Of a stretch of 24,643 nucleotides of DNA, positions 15,681 through 22,936 are shown in pieces (the first letter of the stretch is position 1; each line of letters starts with the position of its first letter). The notes below the pieces were generated by a model. That model was given only the letters and a program-made list of their open reading frames with translations. It did no database searches and was not told the DNA's origin. The DNA lies in NCBI GenBank assembly GCA_050288085.1, contig JBNKDD010000053.1, positions 1-24,643 on the forward strand, given 5' to 3'. The translations under genes were made by a program, and so were the position numbers. Origin of the DNA: JBNKDD01 sp050288085. Lineage in GTDB: Bacteria > Chloroflexota > Anaerolineae > Aggregatilineales > UBA3940.

Positions 15681-15717
15681 ACCTTTATGATAATGTATAA
15701 ACAGGATTAATGGGAAG

Positions 15718-15897
15718 TTAGCCGAGGATAAGCAAATCCGGACCATCAATCTCGATTCCAGGCCCATACACTTCACCATTAGAGAAGTTGTGAAAAACCG
15801 CCGTTGTTTGATCTTCCACCTTTTCCGCCGTACAATCAGGGCAGCCGTCGACCCGGACACGGGCGGCGAGCACGCACAATGTGATACTCTGTCGCAC
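15718..15897 (-). CDS. Possible small protein of unknown function
   Basis: A 59-codon frame from GTG 15897, with GGAGG 8 nt upstream. It contains G-C-P-D-C and a soluble-looking C-terminal half ending G-P-D-L-L-I-L-G. The frame runs on antisense through panB, but only this part has a start signal. Against it: the panB promoter (15808-15836) and leader lie on the other strand over the same bases. I cannot assign a family. Confidence 0.3.
   Translation of the reverse strand: MRQSITLCVLAARVRVDGCPDCTAEKVEDQTTAVFHNFSNGEVYGPGIEIDGPDLLILG
15808..15836 (+). promoter_or_regulatory. Promoter of the panB leader
   Basis: TTGATC (15808-15813), a 17-bp spacer, then TACAAT (15831-15836). The start should be near 15843, leaving a leader of about 170 nt before panB, which is long enough for a regulatory RNA. 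Confidence 0.65.
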
Positions 15898-15973
15898 TGA
15901 TACCACCTCCACAAAGGTTGGTGGTTTCAGGCTGGCGTGCTTGGCGCTCTCCTCAATGGCGGAGAGCGTTTTT
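15867..15973 (+). promoter_or_regulatory. Structured panB leader with intrinsic terminator (possible riboswitch)
   Basis: A long stem can form between 15867-15875 and 15935-15943 (nine pairs, one G-U). Inside it sits a hairpin with arms ACCACC (15902-15907) and GGTGGT (15920-15925) and a CC/GG upper stem around ACAAA. Directly after comes a true terminator: CGCTCTCC (15945-15952) pairs with GGAGAGCG (15961-15968), followed by five T. panB starts 39 nt later. Terminator-controlled leaders before panB are known as the pan RNA motif, which has been reported in Chloroflexi; whether this is that motif needs a covariance search. Confidence 0.6.
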
Positions 15974-16011
15974 GTTTGTGGATAGGGATTGCATGCAGTA
16001 CAGGAGAAAAA

Positions 16012-16878
16012 ATGATGGATAAGGTTACCATTCACACCTTGCAGACGATGAAAAAGCGCGGTGAGCGGATCAGTGTGCTGACCGCTTACGATTATCCAAC
16101 CGCCCTGATGCTTGATCAGAGCGGCATCGATATGATCCTGGTTGGAGATTCGCTGGGGATGGTTGTACATGGCTTTGAGAATACACTGCCGGTCACGATG
16201 GACATGATGATCATGCATTGTCAGGCCGTGCGGCGAGGCACACAGCGGGCCTTCCTGGTCGGGGATATGCCCTTCATGAGCTACCAGACCTCGTTGGAAG
16301 AGGCCAAGCGCAACGCGGGCCGCCTGCTGGCCGAGGGGGGCGTCGATGCAGTGAAGCTGGAAGGCGGCCAGCATATGGCCGAAACAGTGCGTGCCCTGGT
16401 CCAGATCGGGATTGCCGTGCAGGGGCATATCGGCCTGACCCCGCAGAGCGTCAGCGCGTTGGGTGGGTTCAAGGTGCAGGGCAAATCACTTGATGCCGCC
16501 CGCAATCTGATCGACGAAGCCCGGATATTAGAGGAAGCAGGAGCCTTCAGCATCGTGCTGGAGGCTGTTCCGGCGCAGTTGGCGACACTGGTCAGCCGGA
16601 AGATCAGCATCCCGACAATCGGGATCGGGGCCGGGGCCGGATGTGACGGGCAGGTGTTGGTAAGCCATGATCTGCTCGGCCTGTTCGACCGGTTCACGCC
16701 GAAGTTTGTCCGGCAGTATGCACAGATCGGGCAGGCGATGCGCGATGCCTTCGCCGCCTACCGGGACGATGTGCGGACAGGGAATTTCCCGGCATCGGAG
16801 CATGGTTTCTCGATGCAGGATGAGGTCTGGCAAGCAATTGAATCCGAGCTCAACTCTGATAACCGGGCTGCGGATTGA
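16012..16878 (+). CDS. panB: 3-methyl-2-oxobutanoate hydroxymethyltransferase
   Basis: 288 aa, cytosolic TIM barrel, first committed step of pantothenate synthesis: 2-ketoisovalerate plus methylene-tetrahydrofolate gives ketopantoate. The Mg ligands are visible: D46 in V-G-D-S-L-G-M, D85 in V-G-D-M-P-F and E117 in K-L-E-G-G (E. coli D45, D84, E114). A-Y-D-Y-P-T-A near the N-terminus and I-V-L-E-A-V-P (catalytic Glu) are also conserved. AGGAG lies 5 nt before ATG 16012; the next codon is also ATG. The frame extends upstream to 15937 but that includes the leader terminator, so it is not translated. No panC or panD follows. Confidence 0.96.
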   Translation: MMDKVTIHTLQTMKKRGERISVLTAYDYPTALMLDQSGIDMILVGDSLGMVVHGFENTLPVTMDMMIMHCQAVRRGTQRAFLVGDMPFMSYQTSLEEAKRNAGRLLAEGGVDAVKLEGGQHMAETVRALVQIGIAVQGHIGLTPQSVSALGGFKVQGKSLDAARNLIDEARILEEAGAFSIVLEAVPAQLATLVSRKISIPTIGIGAGAGCDGQVLVSHDLLGLFDRFTPKFVRQYAQIGQAMRDAFAAYRDDVRTGNFPASEHGFSMQDEVWQAIESELNSDNRAAD

Positions 16879-16906
16879 GAGCCACATCTGGCATAAACGC
16901 TTTCGC

Positions 16907-16923
16907 GATGTAAGATATAGCTA
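16907..16923 (+). repeat. 17-bp promoter-like element, copy 1
   Basis: GATGTAAGATATAGCTA, 43 nt before the start of the small Zn-ribbon gene. It matches the element at 18318-18334 at 16 of 17 positions. It contains -10-like TAAGAT or TATAGC. Confidence 0.55.
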
Positions 16924-16966
16924 TGGTTGCGGGAAACTACACTAACAGGAGTAAAACCAATAAACC

Positions 16967-17170
16967 ATGGCGAAGTATTCACGGGTGCAGTTCATATTTA
17001 CCTGCCATACCTGCGATGAGAAGATCACGCTTAGCATCTACTATGGCGAGAACGCCATCTGGAATAATCGGGACGCCGAAAAGTTCGCCGCGTGGCATAA
17101 ACATGAAGGACACGATACCGAATTAAGCTACCAGTTCTTCATCGGAGATAAGGATTTACGAAGCTACTGA
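16967..17170 (+). CDS. Small zinc-ribbon-like protein
   Basis: 67 aa. C13-H14-T15-C16 near the N-terminus and H44, H46 and H49 in W-H-K-H-E-G-H-D form a likely Cys2His2-type zinc site. The body is predicted beta plus one short helix (R-D-A-E-K-F-A-A-W). A stop codon just upstream (16961) fixes ATG 16967 as the first possible ATG, though AGGAG is 15 nt away, farther than usual. Not a family I recognise. It is followed by a hairpin at 17237 and is probably monocistronic. Confidence 0.75.
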   Translation: MAKYSRVQFIFTCHTCDEKITLSIYYGENAIWNNRDAEKFAAWHKHEGHDTELSYQFFIGDKDLRSY

Positions 17171-17236
17171 AGAAAGCAAGCTAGCCGAACGGTACCAAGC
17201 AACTACCAGAAATCCTCCTCATCGTATTGAATACAA

Positions 17237-17265
17237 CCGGGCAACAGGTTAAAGACTGTGCCCGG
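17237..17265 (+). terminator. Hairpin after the small zinc-ribbon gene
   Basis: CCGGGCA (17237-17243) pairs with TGCCCGG (17259-17265), continued by CAG/CTG after a bulged A, with an 8-nt loop. TATTGTCAT follows rather than a full T-tract. Likely terminator of the upstream gene. Confidence 0.6.
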
Positions 17266-17344
17266 TATTGTCATCGCAAGTTTCCCCCAAATTATCCCCC
17301 CTACAAAATCCGTCTGGAATATGTCGGATAGGCTTGCTGCGTTT

Positions 17345-17354
17345 TTGCTATGAT
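17345..17354 (+). promoter_or_regulatory. Extended -10 promoter of the AraC-type regulator
   Basis: TTGC-TATGAT (TATGAT 17349-17354), with the extended TGn. The start would be near 17361, so the GTG at 17366 is too close and GTG 17375 is favoured. Confidence 0.55.
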
Positions 17355-17374
17355 GCAGTTGAAAGGTGGTCATC

Positions 17375-18244
17375 GTGGAACCGTTAAACCAATTCAACCT
17401 GGCAATGCGCTACATCGAATCCAATCTGGCAGACGAGATCGATTTTCAGAGAGTATCCCAACTGGCGGGCTGCTCAGAATATCATTTTCGCAGGATGTTT
17501 TCCTTTTTGAGCGGCATGACGCTGAGTGAGTACATCCGTTACCGGCGCTTATCGCAAGCCGCTTTGGAACTGCGTGACAGCGATATTAAGGTGATCGACC
17601 TCGCTGTGAAGTATGGATACGACTCGCCGGACTCTTTCAGCAGGGCATTCCAGAAATTGCATGGTTTAACGCCAACCGAAGCCAGAGTCAAGGGGGTTCC
17701 CTTAAAGGCTGTTCCACCGATGACATTCCAATTAACCATCCAGGGAGGAAATGAGATGGACTACCGCATCATAGAAAAAGAAGCCTTTTATATCGTTGGA
17801 CTCAAGCGAAGAGTCTCACTGCTCTACAACGGTGTTAATCCTGAGATTGCGGCGATGTGGGCCAGCCTCACAGAAGACGACATCATCGCGTTGAAGCAGT
17901 TATCCAATGTCGAGCCAAGCGGCCTTATCAGCGCCTCGGTGAACTTTACGGAAGGCCGGGCAGAAGGAACCGAACTTGACCAGTTTATTGGCGTGGCGAC
18001 CGCCAAACCCCATTCCGAAAAGTGGCAGGTGCTTGCTGTCCCGGCTTCTACCTGGGGAGTTTTTACGGCAAGAGGAAAATTCCCCGACGAATTACAAAAT
18101 GTCTGGGGGAGAATCTACTCGGAATGGTTCCCTATGTCGGGGTATGAGATCAGCGAGGGGCCGGAAATCCTCTGGAATGAAGGCAAGGATACCAGCAAAC
18201 TTGACTACCACAGCGAAATCTGGATTCCAGTCGTGAAGAAATGA
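17375..18244 (+). CDS. AraC-family regulator with GyrI-like effector-binding domain
   Basis: 289 aa. The N-terminal half (about 1-105) is an AraC DNA-binding domain with both helix-turn-helix units: F-Q-R-V-S-Q-L-A-G-C-S-E-Y-H-F-R-R-M-F, then K-V-I-D-L-A-V-K-Y-G-Y-D-S-P-D-S-F-S-R-A-F. The C-terminal half (about 128-289, from M-D-Y-R-I-I-E-K-E) is a GyrI-like/AraC effector-binding domain. This order, with the HTH first, is that of the Rob/MarA-like class that senses small hydrophobic or cationic compounds. AAAGG lies 8 nt before GTG 17375. Ligand and targets are unknown; no transporter lies next to it. Confidence 0.93.
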   Translation: MEPLNQFNLAMRYIESNLADEIDFQRVSQLAGCSEYHFRRMFSFLSGMTLSEYIRYRRLSQAALELRDSDIKVIDLAVKYGYDSPDSFSRAFQKLHGLTPTEARVKGVPLKAVPPMTFQLTIQGGNEMDYRIIEKEAFYIVGLKRRVSLLYNGVNPEIAAMWASLTEDDIIALKQLSNVEPSGLISASVNFTEGRAEGTELDQFIGVATAKPHSEKWQVLAVPASTWGVFTARGKFPDELQNVWGRIYSEWFPMSGYEISEGPEILWNEGKDTSKLDYHSEIWIPVVKK

Positions 18245-18256
18245 CCGGAAGACCTC

Positions 18257-18283
18257 GTAGGGACACAGCATCTGTGTCCCTAC
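18257..18283. repeat. REP-like perfect palindrome
   Basis: A 12-bp arm (18257-18268) and its exact complement (18272-18283) flank a CAT loop, 12 nt after the AraC-type gene. Arms of the type GTAGGGACACAG resemble the dispersed GTAGGG-type extragenic palindromes I recall from Chloroflexota and some cyanobacteria. It has no T-tract but could act as a terminator. Confidence 0.6.
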
Positions 18284-18317
18284 CATCATCTAGCAGAGTC
18301 ACAAAAAATGAGATCAT

Positions 18318-18334
18318 GATGTAAGATATATCTA
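18318..18334 (+). repeat. 17-bp promoter-like element, copy 2
   Basis: GATGTAAGATATATCTA, 62 nt before the histidine kinase start, differs from the copy at 16907 by one base. Confidence 0.55.
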
Positions 18335-18396
18335 CGGGCGCTAGAAGTTGTGATTGAGAAAGCAGCCGTCACAGGGAACTGCTGAGGAGATTGACA

Positions 18397-20526
18397 ATGA
18401 GTGCAGACTCTGTAGATTCATCGGACCATCTCGCCGCCGGTCACCCACTAGCCATCTGGCGCTGGTTAACTAAACCTCCGGCATCGGTCAAGGAGTCGAA
18501 ACACCGCCAAAAAGCGTGGCTGCTCTCCTCGCTGTTGGTTCCCCTCATTCCGCTGGCCTTATTGGTATTGGTGATCCGTATGCTGACCGATCCGGCCTTC
18601 ACGCCATCCCCGGTGGCATTAATTGGCGTGATCATCTTAGGCGGGGCATATGCATTAAGCCGCACCAGATATTACCTGTGGGGGACCATCCTGACTCTCT
18701 CCGCCATCCCCAGCACGATCCTTATTATAGCCATCACCAACTACAACCCAACCGACTTTAAAAGCCTGCTTGCCTATCTTGTCCTGGGAGTGCTGCTGGG
18801 CAGTACGCTGCTCTCTGCACGCGGCACGCTGATCCTGGGCGGGCTCAGCGCCGCGGCCATCCTGAGCCTGCCAGTGTTGATCCCCGAAGTGACCATCCTG
18901 GATATTGTCTCGCCGCTGACCTTCTTTGTGCTGATGGCAATCTCCATTGCCCTCACCGACCGTTACCGGGACATAGTGGAGTTTAACCGGCAGGAAGAGT
19001 TATCCGACAGCGAGGAACGCTACCATATTCTATTTGAATATGCGCCTGATGCCTGCTACTTAAACGATCCGCAAGGGATCTTTATCGAATGCAACAAAGC
19101 TACCGAGGATATGTTGGGCTATCGACGTGAGAAGCTTATTGGAGAGAGATTGTCAAAGCTGGGACTGCTTCCCCCGTCAGAAATCCAGAAAGCGGCTAGC
19201 ACACTGGCTCTGGCTGTGCGTGGGAATCCAACCGGTCCGGACGAGTTCATCCTTAACAGGAAAGATGGTACACAGGTTGAAGTAGAAGTCAGGTCTTACC
19301 CGGTAACCATCAAAGGGCAGAACCTGGTGCTGGGGATTGCCCGTGACATCACCAAGCGCAAACATTCAGAAGTCGCCCTCCGGGACAGCGAGGAACGGCT
19401 GCGAAATATCATCAACGCCATCCCACTGGGCATGCACATGTACGAGTTAGAGCCGGATGGGAGATTAGTGTTTACCGGTGCTAACCCGGCAGCGGATGCC
19501 ATACTCGGCATCGACAACGAGCAGTTTGTAGGCAAGACCATCGAAGAGGCTTTTCCTCCACTGGCGGAGACAGAAGCACCAGAACGGTATCGTGAGGTTG
19601 CCGAGACTAACAACCTGTGGCGTACGGAACAAATCAACTATGAAGATAACCAGATCACAGGCGCATTTGAGGTTCATGCCTTCCAGACATCATCTGGCAA
19701 GATGGTTGCTACCTTTCAAGATATCACCAAACGCAAGCAGAACGAAGCCGAACTGATAAAATATCGCCTTCGACTTGAGGATCTGGTAAAAGAGCGAACG
19801 GCAGACCTCGAAGCAGCAAACCGGCAGCTTCAGGCACTCGCCCGGTTGAAAGATGAGTTCGTATCCAACGTATCACACGAACTGCGCACCCCGCTTACCA
19901 ATCTCAAGCTGTACCATCAACTATTGAACAACAACCCGAAGAGAATCTCGATCTACCTGGAAACCCTGGAACGAGAAACCAACCGCCTGGAACATACCAT
20001 CGAAAGCCTGCTGGCCCTGTCACGGATCGATCAGAAAGAGCTTCCACTGCGTGAGACAGCGGTGGATCTCAACAAACTCGTCAGTTCCTATGTGGCGGAT
20101 CGCCCGTTGTTGGCCGAGAGCAAAGGGCTGACACTCACCTTCCAACAGGGGCCTGACCTGCCACCGATATCGGCGGACGGCGACCTGTTGGGGCAGGTAT
20201 TAGGTATCCTGATGACCAATGCATTGAACTACACGCCCTCCGGGGGCAATATTACCATCAGCACACAAATGAAAGAAGAAAAGGAAAAACGGTGGGCGGG
20301 GTTCGGGGTGAGCGACACCGGGCCGGGCATCCCCCTCGATGAGCAAGACAAGCTGTTTGAGCGGTTCTTCCGGGGGACGGTGGGGCGCGAGTCAGGGGCA
20401 GAAGGCACCGGTCTGGGACTGGCGATTGCCAGGGAGATAATCGATCTCCATGATGGCCGGATCGAGGTAAAAAGCGCAGGGATACCCGGTCAGGGGACAA
20501 GCTTTTGGGTCTGGCTGCCAGTGTAG
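18397..20526 (+). CDS. PAS-containing membrane sensor histidine kinase
   Basis: 709 aa. About five to six transmembrane helices (about 44-190) are followed by two PAS domains (about 205-320 and 327-447), a short coiled coil and HisKA with phospho-acceptor H494 in S-H-E-L-R-T-P-L. The HATPase domain has N-box M-T-N-A-L-N-Y-T (about 606), G1 box D640-T-G-P-G-I-P and G2 box G670-T-G-L-G-L-A-I. All kinase elements are intact. No response regulator is adjacent, so it is an orphan. The signal is unknown; the PAS domains show no obvious heme or flavin Cys. ATG 18397 has GAGGAGA just upstream; the TTG at 18391 overlaps that spacing and is rejected. Confidence 0.95.
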   Translation: MSADSVDSSDHLAAGHPLAIWRWLTKPPASVKESKHRQKAWLLSSLLVPLIPLALLVLVIRMLTDPAFTPSPVALIGVIILGGAYALSRTRYYLWGTILTLSAIPSTILIIAITNYNPTDFKSLLAYLVLGVLLGSTLLSARGTLILGGLSAAAILSLPVLIPEVTILDIVSPLTFFVLMAISIALTDRYRDIVEFNRQEELSDSEERYHILFEYAPDACYLNDPQGIFIECNKATEDMLGYRREKLIGERLSKLGLLPPSEIQKAASTLALAVRGNPTGPDEFILNRKDGTQVEVEVRSYPVTIKGQNLVLGIARDITKRKHSEVALRDSEERLRNIINAIPLGMHMYELEPDGRLVFTGANPAADAILGIDNEQFVGKTIEEAFPPLAETEAPERYREVAETNNLWRTEQINYEDNQITGAFEVHAFQTSSGKMVATFQDITKRKQNEAELIKYRLRLEDLVKERTADLEAANRQLQALARLKDEFVSNVSHELRTPLTNLKLYHQLLNNNPKRISIYLETLERETNRLEHTIESLLALSRIDQKELPLRETAVDLNKLVSSYVADRPLLAESKGLTLTFQQGPDLPPISADGDLLGQVLGILMTNALNYTPSGGNITISTQMKEEKEKRWAGFGVSDTGPGIPLDEQDKLFERFFRGTVGRESGAEGTGLGLAIAREIIDLHDGRIEVKSAGIPGQGTSFWVWLPV

Positions 20527-20553
20527 ATAGATATAAACACCTGGAACTGCATA

Positions 20554-21318
20554 ATGAAATCAACACTTCGTAGACCATTTAACCTGGTGCTGATCGTAAT
20601 TGTTTGCTGTTCGAGTTTGCTTCTGCTCTCCGCATGCAAGCCGACCTCGACCTGCTATTATGATGTGCCGGATTATCCGGTTGGGGATGTCGCTGCCGAT
20701 GTCGACAAAACGCTGGCTACAGGCGAAATCTGTGATCCACCTTGCTGGCAAGGCATTGTCCCCGGAGAAACCAGCATCAAGGAAGCTTTGGCTATTCTCA
20801 ATGAAGCCCCTTTTGTCGATAACCAATCTATTACCCGCGACAGCATCTATGGATTTTCTGACATAGAGAGAATTTCCTGGCGCAGCACCCTTACTGAGTG
20901 GGATCCATACATGCCGCTTAACAATTTTAGGGTCAAAGTCCCGGATGAGACAATTCACCTGATCTTGATTACGCTGGAATACGAACTGACCGTCCAGGAA
21001 CTATTTGATCGCTTTGGTGAGCCTGAGAGATACGCCATCATACCATCTCACCCGACGTGCTATGGTGTCACGCTGATATGGCTTGACAGGGGATTCAAGG
21101 CAGATTTGTACGCATCTGAAGTCAAGCGTAACAAGCCAGACCAACAACTGGTGACGCCCGAACAGTTGGTATGGCGAGTCACGTATTTTCCGCCAGTGGA
21201 CACTGCCACACAATTCATGATGACCGTGTATGGACAATCAGCAGATGACGCAAGTGCTAACGGACGCGACTATGGCTATTGGCGCGGGTTTACATCGGTC
21301 AAGGTTTCTACCAATTAG
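20554..21318 (+). CDS. Putative lipoprotein, unknown function
   Basis: 254 aa. Lipoprotein signal ending L-S-A-C28. Mature protein has D-P-P-C-W-Q-G-I-V-P-G-E-T-S followed by I-K-E-A-L-A-I-L, a combination I recall in uncharacterised Chloroflexota lipoproteins. Cysteines after the lipobox (C34, C60, C64 and one near 170) could form disulfides. It begins 28 nt after the kinase stop, without a clear terminator, so it may be co-transcribed with it and supply an extracytoplasmic sensing partner; that is inference. Confidence 0.8.
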   Translation: MKSTLRRPFNLVLIVIVCCSSLLLLSACKPTSTCYYDVPDYPVGDVAADVDKTLATGEICDPPCWQGIVPGETSIKEALAILNEAPFVDNQSITRDSIYGFSDIERISWRSTLTEWDPYMPLNNFRVKVPDETIHLILITLEYELTVQELFDRFGEPERYAIIPSHPTCYGVTLIWLDRGFKADLYASEVKRNKPDQQLVTPEQLVWRVTYFPPVDTATQFMMTVYGQSADDASANGRDYGYWRGFTSVKVSTN

Positions 21319-21368
21319 CATCCACCAACAATTCTACATTCAGGTAAAACACGGAACATTTTCCCGCC

Positions 21369-21393
21369 CCTGAGAATGTGCTATGATCTCAGG
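21369..21393 (+). promoter_or_regulatory. Extended -10 promoter inside an inverted repeat
   Basis: CCTGAGA (21369-21375) and TCTCAGG (21387-21393) are perfect 7-bp arms around an 11-bp spacer that holds TGC-TATGAT (-10 at 21382-21387). A repressor operator over the promoter of the lipoprotein at 21453 is the simplest reading; a hairpin is the alternative. Confidence 0.5.
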
Positions 21394-21452
21394 TGGAGGG
21401 CCGATCCAATGCTTCACACGCACCGATTACCCGGTAAGGAGATTTCTCTTTA

Positions 21453-22313
21453 ATGTTAACTGCACGTAAACTATATATCGTTCTGTTAGTGGTGTTCCTG
21501 AGTATCCTGGCCTGCAATGCACCGATAGCCGCGACGCCCGGATCATCGGATGAGGCTCCGTCGGAAGCCGCCGACGCACCGACCGAACCGGCAGACACCG
21601 CCCCACCAACCGCCACCGTTGAACCGACAGCCGCCCCTGACATGGCCTATGAGGGAGTCAGCTTTTCTTATGACGAGTCCCTGGCGACTGACGTCACCGC
21701 CGCGATAATCCCGGCCCAGGAGGAACCGGAGGAAGGCCCCTTCCCGTCGGCTACCCCTGAATACATTGAGTTTAAGTTCAACAATTACCTTAACGCCGGG
21801 ACATTCCACGAGGCAGTGATCCGGGTCTGGCCGACCACCGAATACCAGGCCGTCAGCGAATACGCCGGGGAACGGATCATGAAATTGCAGCAGCTCCTCA
21901 CAGACAAACCGGCAGCTCCCACCGAGGAAATCCCGTTCTTACCCCTGTGGCCCGCTGCCCAGGTGTTCAAGGCGCAGGTCAGCTACCTGGACTTTCAAAA
22001 TGGGACGGGGGTGCGCTTCCTGACGATGTATTCTCAGGCCGTCATGCCAATCACGAATAACGCGCTGTTCTACACTTTCCAGGGCCTGACCGCCGACGGC
22101 ACGCACTATATCTCGATCATTATGCCGGTGACTCACCCCGATCTACCCGATACGGACGAAGAGGGTATCGGCGAAGATTTCGACGCTTTTGCCAACAATT
22201 ATGAGAACTACTTGCAGGAAACAATTCAGAACCTCAACAGTCAGCCGTCAGACAGTTATACCCCTGACCTCAGCCTGTTGGATGCAATGGTTCAATCTAT
22301 CCTGGTGGAATGA
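21453..22313 (+). CDS. Putative lipoprotein with Pro/Ala/Thr-rich tether
   Basis: 286 aa. Lipoprotein signal ending I-L-A-C21. About 22-66 is a low-complexity Ala/Pro/Thr/Glu tether, typical of surface lipoproteins in Gram-positive-like or monoderm envelopes. The folded part (about 67-286) starts Y-E-G-V-S-F-S-Y-D and is beta-rich; I recognise no function. TAAGGAG lies 11 nt before the ATG. It ends 12 nt before a convergent gene, with a T-run at 22318-22323 between them. Confidence 0.8.
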   Translation: MLTARKLYIVLLVVFLSILACNAPIAATPGSSDEAPSEAADAPTEPADTAPPTATVEPTAAPDMAYEGVSFSYDESLATDVTAAIIPAQEEPEEGPFPSATPEYIEFKFNNYLNAGTFHEAVIRVWPTTEYQAVSEYAGERIMKLQQLLTDKPAAPTEEIPFLPLWPAAQVFKAQVSYLDFQNGTGVRFLTMYSQAVMPITNNALFYTFQGLTADGTHYISIIMPVTHPDLPDTDEEGIGEDFDAFANNYENYLQETIQNLNSQPSDSYTPDLSLLDAMVQSILVE

Positions 22314-22325
22314 GGGAGTTTTTTC

Positions 22326-22718
22326 CTAAGAAGATCGTTCGCGTGCACGTTGAATGGCGGCCTCAAGCGTCTTGAAATGGGAAATTTGATGGCCGCCATA
22401 TTGGATTTGCCGGGCCCCCCTGATGATCAGATTGACGATCTCCGGGCCACCAACCGCATAAATATCTGTACTTATCGCTTGTATTGGCGAACCTTCCTCT
22501 GTTCGAAAGGCGGCATCCATCCCTGCCACGATATTGGCAAAAGTGAAACTAAACTCGCTAATATCGTGGATGACCGCTAACCGTTCAGAGGTTTTGTTGG
22601 CAATGACGGTAAGCTGTTTGACGATCTCGCGGGGATCTTTCCGAAAGTCAAAGTAACTGGCATCATAGGTCACCACGACAATCGGTTCGCCGGGAAGTTG
22701 TTCGACGGTGAAAGGCAA
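22326..22718 (-). CDS. Small cytosolic alpha/beta protein, unknown function
   Basis: 130 aa from TTG 22718. Alternating strand-helix pattern (I-V-V-V-T-Y-D, R-L-A-V-I-H-D-I, A-I-S-T-D-I-Y-A-V-G, then F-K-T-L-E-A-A-I near the C-terminus) suggests a STAS/SpoIIAA-like fold, which is a guess. The frame extends to ATG 22757, but that codon lies upstream of the predicted transcription start (about 22742), whereas AAGGAG sits exactly 6 nt before TTG 22718. No cysteine or catalytic motif is visible. Confidence 0.75.
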   Translation of the reverse strand: MPFTVEQLPGEPIVVVTYDASYFDFRKDPREIVKQLTVIANKTSERLAVIHDISEFSFTFANIVAGMDAAFRTEEGSPIQAISTDIYAVGGPEIVNLIIRGARQIQYGGHQISHFKTLEAAIQRARERSS

Positions 22719-22748
22719 AGACAACTCCTTAAAAATATGATGCATAGC

Positions 22749-22788
22749 ATTATACAAAGCAGCGAAAAGTATGACAAAGCTATGTCAT
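22749..22788 (-). promoter_or_regulatory. Promoter with palindrome over the -35 for the 22718 gene
   Basis: On the minus strand TTGTCA (22777-22772), 17 bp, then TATAAT (22754-22749). The -35 is covered by ATGACA-N6-TGTCAT (22771-22788), a likely repressor or activator site. Confidence 0.6.
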
Positions 22789-22865
22789 TAGCCAGGAGAT
22801 TATGTCAGGTCGGGAGCAGCAATGAATACACCGCCCCTACGAACAACGTTTCTTAAGCCACTTAA

Positions 22866-22891
22866 GTTGGGGCGGACAATAATGGCCCAAC
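22866..22891. repeat. Hairpin upstream of the K+ channel gene
   Basis: GTTGGGGC (22866-22873) pairs with GGCCCAAC (22884-22891) with one mismatch and a 10-nt loop. It is preceded by two CTTAAG palindromes. Role unknown; the 218-bp gap around it also holds a degenerate GCCCCTAC repeat half near 22832. Confidence 0.4.
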
Positions 22892-22936
22892 CACATCGGA
22901 TAGATAGCAGACAATTGACCTGAATACTAATCAAGG

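Noticed and set aside
15880..15897. TGTGA...TCGCA as a CRP-like site near panB
   Set aside because: The spacer is 7 bp and one half site has a mismatch; it lies inside the predicted leader RNA.
15916..15990. Leu-Val-Val codons in the panB leader as classic peptide attenuation
   Set aside because: No start codon with ribosome site opens that frame, so ribosome-stalling control is not supported.
15718..16428. Long minus-strand open frame across panB
   Set aside because: It is antisense to a clear panB gene; only the part past the leader (to 15897) has any start signal.
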